From Lacisediminimonas profundi (GTDB lineage: Bacteria > Pseudomonadota > Gammaproteobacteria > Burkholderiales > Burkholderiaceae_D): DNA of 64,000 nucleotides. Where the stretch lies: assembly GCF_008831265.1 (NCBI RefSeq), contig NZ_VTTH01000003.1:248001-312000 (forward strand), in the 5' to 3' direction. Both the position numbers and the translations under genes were made by a program. Shown one piece after another: positions 61,266-64,000 of the stretch (the first letter of the stretch is position 1; every line of letters begins with the position of its first letter). The notes below the pieces were generated by a model. It searched no databases. It worked only from the letters and a program-made list of their open reading frames with translations, and had not been told where the DNA came from.

Positions 61266-63341
61266 ATGGATTGCAGACAACCGACACCGCCAATGCCCGG
61301 TAAAAGACGCGCCGTCGTCCTTGCCCTTGCTGCCGCGTTTTGCGGCGTGCTGCCGGCCAGTGTGGCCTGCGCGGCCGAGGCAGCCCCGGAGGCGGCACTG
61401 GAAGCGGTACAGGTGGAATCCAGCATCGATCGTCCGATCGGCATTGCAGAGTCCGCCAACCAGGGCACGGTAAGCGCGCGCCAGCTGGAAAACCGCCCGC
61501 GTCCGCGCACCGGCGAGCTGCTGGAGGCTGTGCCGGGCGTGATCGTCACCCAGCATTCCAGTGACGGCAAGGCCAACCAGTATTTCGCGCGCGGCTTCAA
61601 CCTCGACCACGGCACGGACTTCCGCACCAGCGTGCTCGGCATGCCGGTGAACATGCCCACGCATGCGCATGGGCAGGGCTATTCCGACCTGAACTTCCTG
61701 ATTCCCGAACTGATCGACACGATCCAGTACAAGAAGGGAACCTATTACGCGGAGGAGGGCGATTTTTCCGCTGCCGGCGCGGCCGCCTTCGACTATGTCC
61801 GCAAGCTCGAGCGCGGATTGGCCAGCATTGAACTCGGCAGCAACCGCTACCGGCGTGCGGTGCTGGCCAACTCGACTGGCGCCGGAGCGGGAACGCTGTT
61901 GTATGCAGTGGAAGCAGTCGGTCATGACGGACCGTGGGAGGTGCCGGAGAAATACCACCGGTTCAACGGCGTGCTGAGCTGGAATGTGCGCGCCGGCGTT
62001 GACGAACTGCGGGTGGCGGCGATGGCGCTGCAGTCGAGCTGGCGCGCAACCGACCAGGTACCGCGCCGCGCGCTCGCTGCCGGCATCGTCGGCCGCTACG
62101 GCAGCCTGGATCCGAGCGATGGCGGCGACACCGCGCGCAGCAGCCTGTCGGCCGACTGGACCCGCAGGTATGCGGATGGTGCAATGCGCGCCAACGCTTA
62201 CCTGGTGCGCTCGCGGCTGAACCTGTTTTCCAACTTCACCTTCTTCAAGGACGACGCGGTCAACGGCGACCAGTTCAACCAGGCCGAAAAGCGCGTGCTG
62301 GGTGGCATCAATATCGACCGCGCGTGGCAGCACAAGTTGGGGCGTTTCCAGTCCGAGACGACACTGGGCCTGCAACTGCGGCAGGATCGCCTGTCGCCGG
62401 TCGGCTTGTACACCAGTGTCCGGGGGCAGCGCCTGGCGACCACGCGCGAGGATAATGTCGTCGAATCCTCCGCCGGCCTGTTTGCCTCGAACACGACGCG
62501 CTGGACGCCATGGTTCCGGACCGTGGCCGGGTTGCGCAATGATCGTTACCGGTTCCGGGTGGACAGCAACAAGCCGGCCGACAGCGGCACGGTCGATGCC
62601 TCGATCACCAGCCCGAAGTTCTCCGCCATCTTCACGCCCGCCGAGCGGGTCGAGTTGTACCTGAACTGGGGGCGCGGCTTCCACAGCAACGATGCGCGCG
62701 GCGTGACCAGCGCGGTCAATCCCTCCACGCCGCTGGTGCAGGCTGCTGGCAGGGAAGTCGGCTTGCGGCTGGACGGACTGCTGCGCGGATTGCAGACCAC
62801 GATGTCCTTGTGGGAGCTGGACCTGGCTTCCGAACTGGTCTTTGTCGGCGACGCTGGCACCACCCAGGCCGGCCGGCCCAGCAAGCGGCGCGGTGTCGAA
62901 CTCGGGAACGTCTACAAGATTGCACAGGGATGGACGGCCGACCTCGATCTTGCGTGGTCGCGTGCCCGATTCACCGACAGCGACCCCGCCGGCCCGTTCA
63001 TTCCGGGCGCGGTGGCGCGCACTGCCTCATTCGGCATCACGGCAGAGCTTGGCCGCTGGAGCGGCGGCCTGCGCTTGCGTCATGTGGGCGGCCGCGCGCT
63101 GGTCGAGGACAACAGCGTGCGGTCGCCATCGTCAACGTTGCTTAATGGCAAGATAGGTTATGCTGCAGGAAAGAACGTCAAGCTGACCCTGGAAGTGCTC
63201 AACCTGCTGAACCGGCAGGTCAGCGATATCGACTATTACTATGAGTCGCAATTGCGCACCGAACCGCTGGCGGTGGCCGATATCCACACGCATCCCGGCG
63301 AGTCGCGGGCGGTGCGCGCGGGTCTGGTCGTGCGCTTTTAA
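61266..63341 (+). CDS. TonB-dependent outer-membrane receptor
   Basis: A receptor of about 691 residues. After a signal peptide (ending ACAAE) come a plug with NRPRPRTGELLEAVPGVIVTQHSSDGKANQYFARGFNLDHGTDF and the MPVNMPTHAHGQGYSDLNFLIPELI stretch. The barrel ends in VRAGLVVRF with the C-terminal Phe. The plug is rich in His near HAHGQGY, seen in a subgroup whose ligand is unclear. Start uncertain: ATG 61266 or 61293; a longer frame from 61152 is not signal-like. It follows rfbD by 117 bp but a functional link is doubtful. Confidence 0.9.
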   Translation: MDCRQPTPPMPGKRRAVVLALAAAFCGVLPASVACAAEAAPEAALEAVQVESSIDRPIGIAESANQGTVSARQLENRPRPRTGELLEAVPGVIVTQHSSDGKANQYFARGFNLDHGTDFRTSVLGMPVNMPTHAHGQGYSDLNFLIPELIDTIQYKKGTYYAEEGDFSAAGAAAFDYVRKLERGLASIELGSNRYRRAVLANSTGAGAGTLLYAVEAVGHDGPWEVPEKYHRFNGVLSWNVRAGVDELRVAAMALQSSWRATDQVPRRALAAGIVGRYGSLDPSDGGDTARSSLSADWTRRYADGAMRANAYLVRSRLNLFSNFTFFKDDAVNGDQFNQAEKRVLGGINIDRAWQHKLGRFQSETTLGLQLRQDRLSPVGLYTSVRGQRLATTREDNVVESSAGLFASNTTRWTPWFRTVAGLRNDRYRFRVDSNKPADSGTVDASITSPKFSAIFTPAERVELYLNWGRGFHSNDARGVTSAVNPSTPLVQAAGREVGLRLDGLLRGLQTTMSLWELDLASELVFVGDAGTTQAGRPSKRRGVELGNVYKIAQGWTADLDLAWSRARFTDSDPAGPFIPGAVARTASFGITAELGRWSGGLRLRHVGGRALVEDNSVRSPSSTLLNGKIGYAAGKNVKLTLEVLNLLNRQVSDIDYYYESQLRTEPLAVADIHTHPGESRAVRAGLVVRF

Positions 63342-63344
63342 GCG

Positions 63345-63605
63345 TCAATGGTTTCCCCGTCCAATACAGAAGCCGGATAAGCCGGCATTTTCCAGTTCAA
63401 GCCATCCAGCAGCACCATTTATCCAGTCCTCGATTGCCCGGATATTGAAATTTTGATGTAGGTCAAAACAGTCCGGATCCAGTGCCTTTTCCGGAATTGT
63501 TTCCTGTCGGAAATAATTTTCGTCTCCTATAATATTTCCATGAGGAAAGAATTCCACAAGGAAATACGAGATCTCCAGCGTCGCTGGCGACAGTTTTTTG
63601 AACAT
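63345..63605 (-). CDS. Doubtful small hypothetical protein
   Basis: An 86-residue frame from ATG 63605 (MFKKLSPATLEISYFLVEF) with balanced amino-acid content, in a locally AT-richer stretch where shadow frames are usually short. It has no ribosome site that I can see and opposes the beginning of the right-edge gene. No family recognised. It could be a real small gene or chance. Confidence 0.25.
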   Translation of the reverse strand: MFKKLSPATLEISYFLVEFFPHGNIIGDENYFRQETIPEKALDPDCFDLHQNFNIRAIEDWINGAAGWLELENAGLSGFCIGRGNH

Positions 63606-64000
63606 GATCCGGTCGAGGCTGACCATATGAATTCCAGGATGGATTTGATGGAACTTAGAATGTTGAGGGCGGGCAAGCAGGCGTGGATTCATTTCCTCGC
63701 TGCCGTCATGGTTGCGCTTGCGGTGGAGAATGCCGAAGCAATCTTGTCGCCCGACCCGCGGCCGGACCGGATCGGCTGCGAGCTGTCAAAGCCCGGGGTT
63801 CGAGTCAGCTTTGATGTCTCGACCAAGCCGGCGCAGTACAGTGTTGCCGCAGCGACGCTGCGCGGCATGACCCAAGGACATTCCGCGATTGCGATGGGCG
63901 AAATACTTGGCCTGACCGATGCGCGCTTCAAGGCAACGGTGCGGGTCAATACCGTGTTTTCGGAGCTCCCTAATGGGAAATTATGCGTTTCGCCAAGCTA
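63540..64000 (+). CDS. Hypothetical exported protein (partial, right edge)
   Basis: The frame is open to the end of the window; it begins at ATG 63540, with ATG 63627 and ATG 63660 as alternatives that shorten the charged N-terminus. A hydrophobic stretch IHFLAAVMVALAVENAEA looks like a signal peptide, after which come GCELSKPGVRVSFDVSTKP and ARFKATVRVNTVFSELPNGKLC. I do not recognise the family. With the signal peptide in the middle of the frame, a start at 63627 or 63660 seems more likely. Confidence 0.6.
   Translation, partial: MRKEFHKEIRDLQRRWRQFFEHDPVEADHMNSRMDLMELRMLRAGKQAWIHFLAAVMVALAVENAEAILSPDPRPDRIGCELSKPGVRVSFDVSTKPAQYSVAAATLRGMTQGHSAIAMGEILGLTDARFKATVRVNTVFSELPNGKLCVSPS

Noticed and set aside
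1-64000. tRNA, rRNA, prophage, transposase genes
   Set aside because: None seen on reading both strands; only dispersed palindromes hint at mobile activity.

Overview
The window looks like the chromosome of a high-GC aerobic betaproteobacterium, most likely Burkholderiales and possibly Oxalobacteraceae. The grounds are six Bug-type (TctC-like) periplasmic binding proteins, several LysR-controlled CoA-ester pathways, a MutS of beta type, Kup, CreA and a cyanate/cyanase operon. I see no rRNA, tRNA, CRISPR array, transposase or phage gene. The assignment rests on gene content only.

Layout. 1-4.7 kb: a secreted calcineurin-fold protein that has lost its metal-binding motifs (cut by the left edge), mutS, and an IclR regulator. 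4.8-13.1 kb: two divergent units. Leftward run a Cys-type homologue of the glycine/proline reductase B subunit, a glutaredoxin and a family III CoA-transferase, joined by two ATGA overlaps. Rightward run a four-domain rhodanese, a thiol-dioxygenase-like cupin, a Bug protein and a BisC-like molybdoenzyme. Together they suggest an organosulfur/thiol catabolic locus, the strongest candidate for something undescribed. 13.1-14.6 kb: a small RBBP9-type hydrolase and a degenerate EAL protein. 14.8-22.4 kb: a LysR regulator facing a hydantoinase/oxoprolinase-Bug-aldehyde dehydrogenase unit. 22.4-32.8 kb: a multi-PAS diguanylate cyclase, a repeat-containing small lipoprotein, ArfB, an acyl-CoA synthetase, and a KdpD/KdpE-like pair placed before kup rather than kdpFABC.

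32.8-42.7 kb: a patatin-like protein, CreA, a serine hydrolase with a Bug and a divergent FAH-family hydrolase, a YncE-like propeller, a CDGSH protein, a ParB-like protein and a VF530-like protein. Degenerate palindromic repeats are scattered here. 42.7-50.6 kb: a LysR regulator with an ATAC-N7-GTAT operator in front of a CoA-transferase, MaoC, two Bugs, two acyl-CoA dehydrogenases and an enoyl-CoA hydratase, a plausible activation-dehydrogenation-hydration pathway for an imported acid. 50.7-55.2 kb: an MFS transporter, a PNPOx-like protein, a cupin, a SnoaL-like protein, a Bug and a receiver-like protein without its phosphoacceptor. 55.4-59.0 kb: a cyanate-type ABC transporter with cyanase. 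59.1-64 kb: rfbB, rfbD, a TonB-dependent receptor and an unfinished secreted protein at the right edge.

A recurring oddity is short tandem arrays (10, 10 and 14 bp periods) that begin on the stop codon of three separate genes and repeat stop triplets in all three frames.
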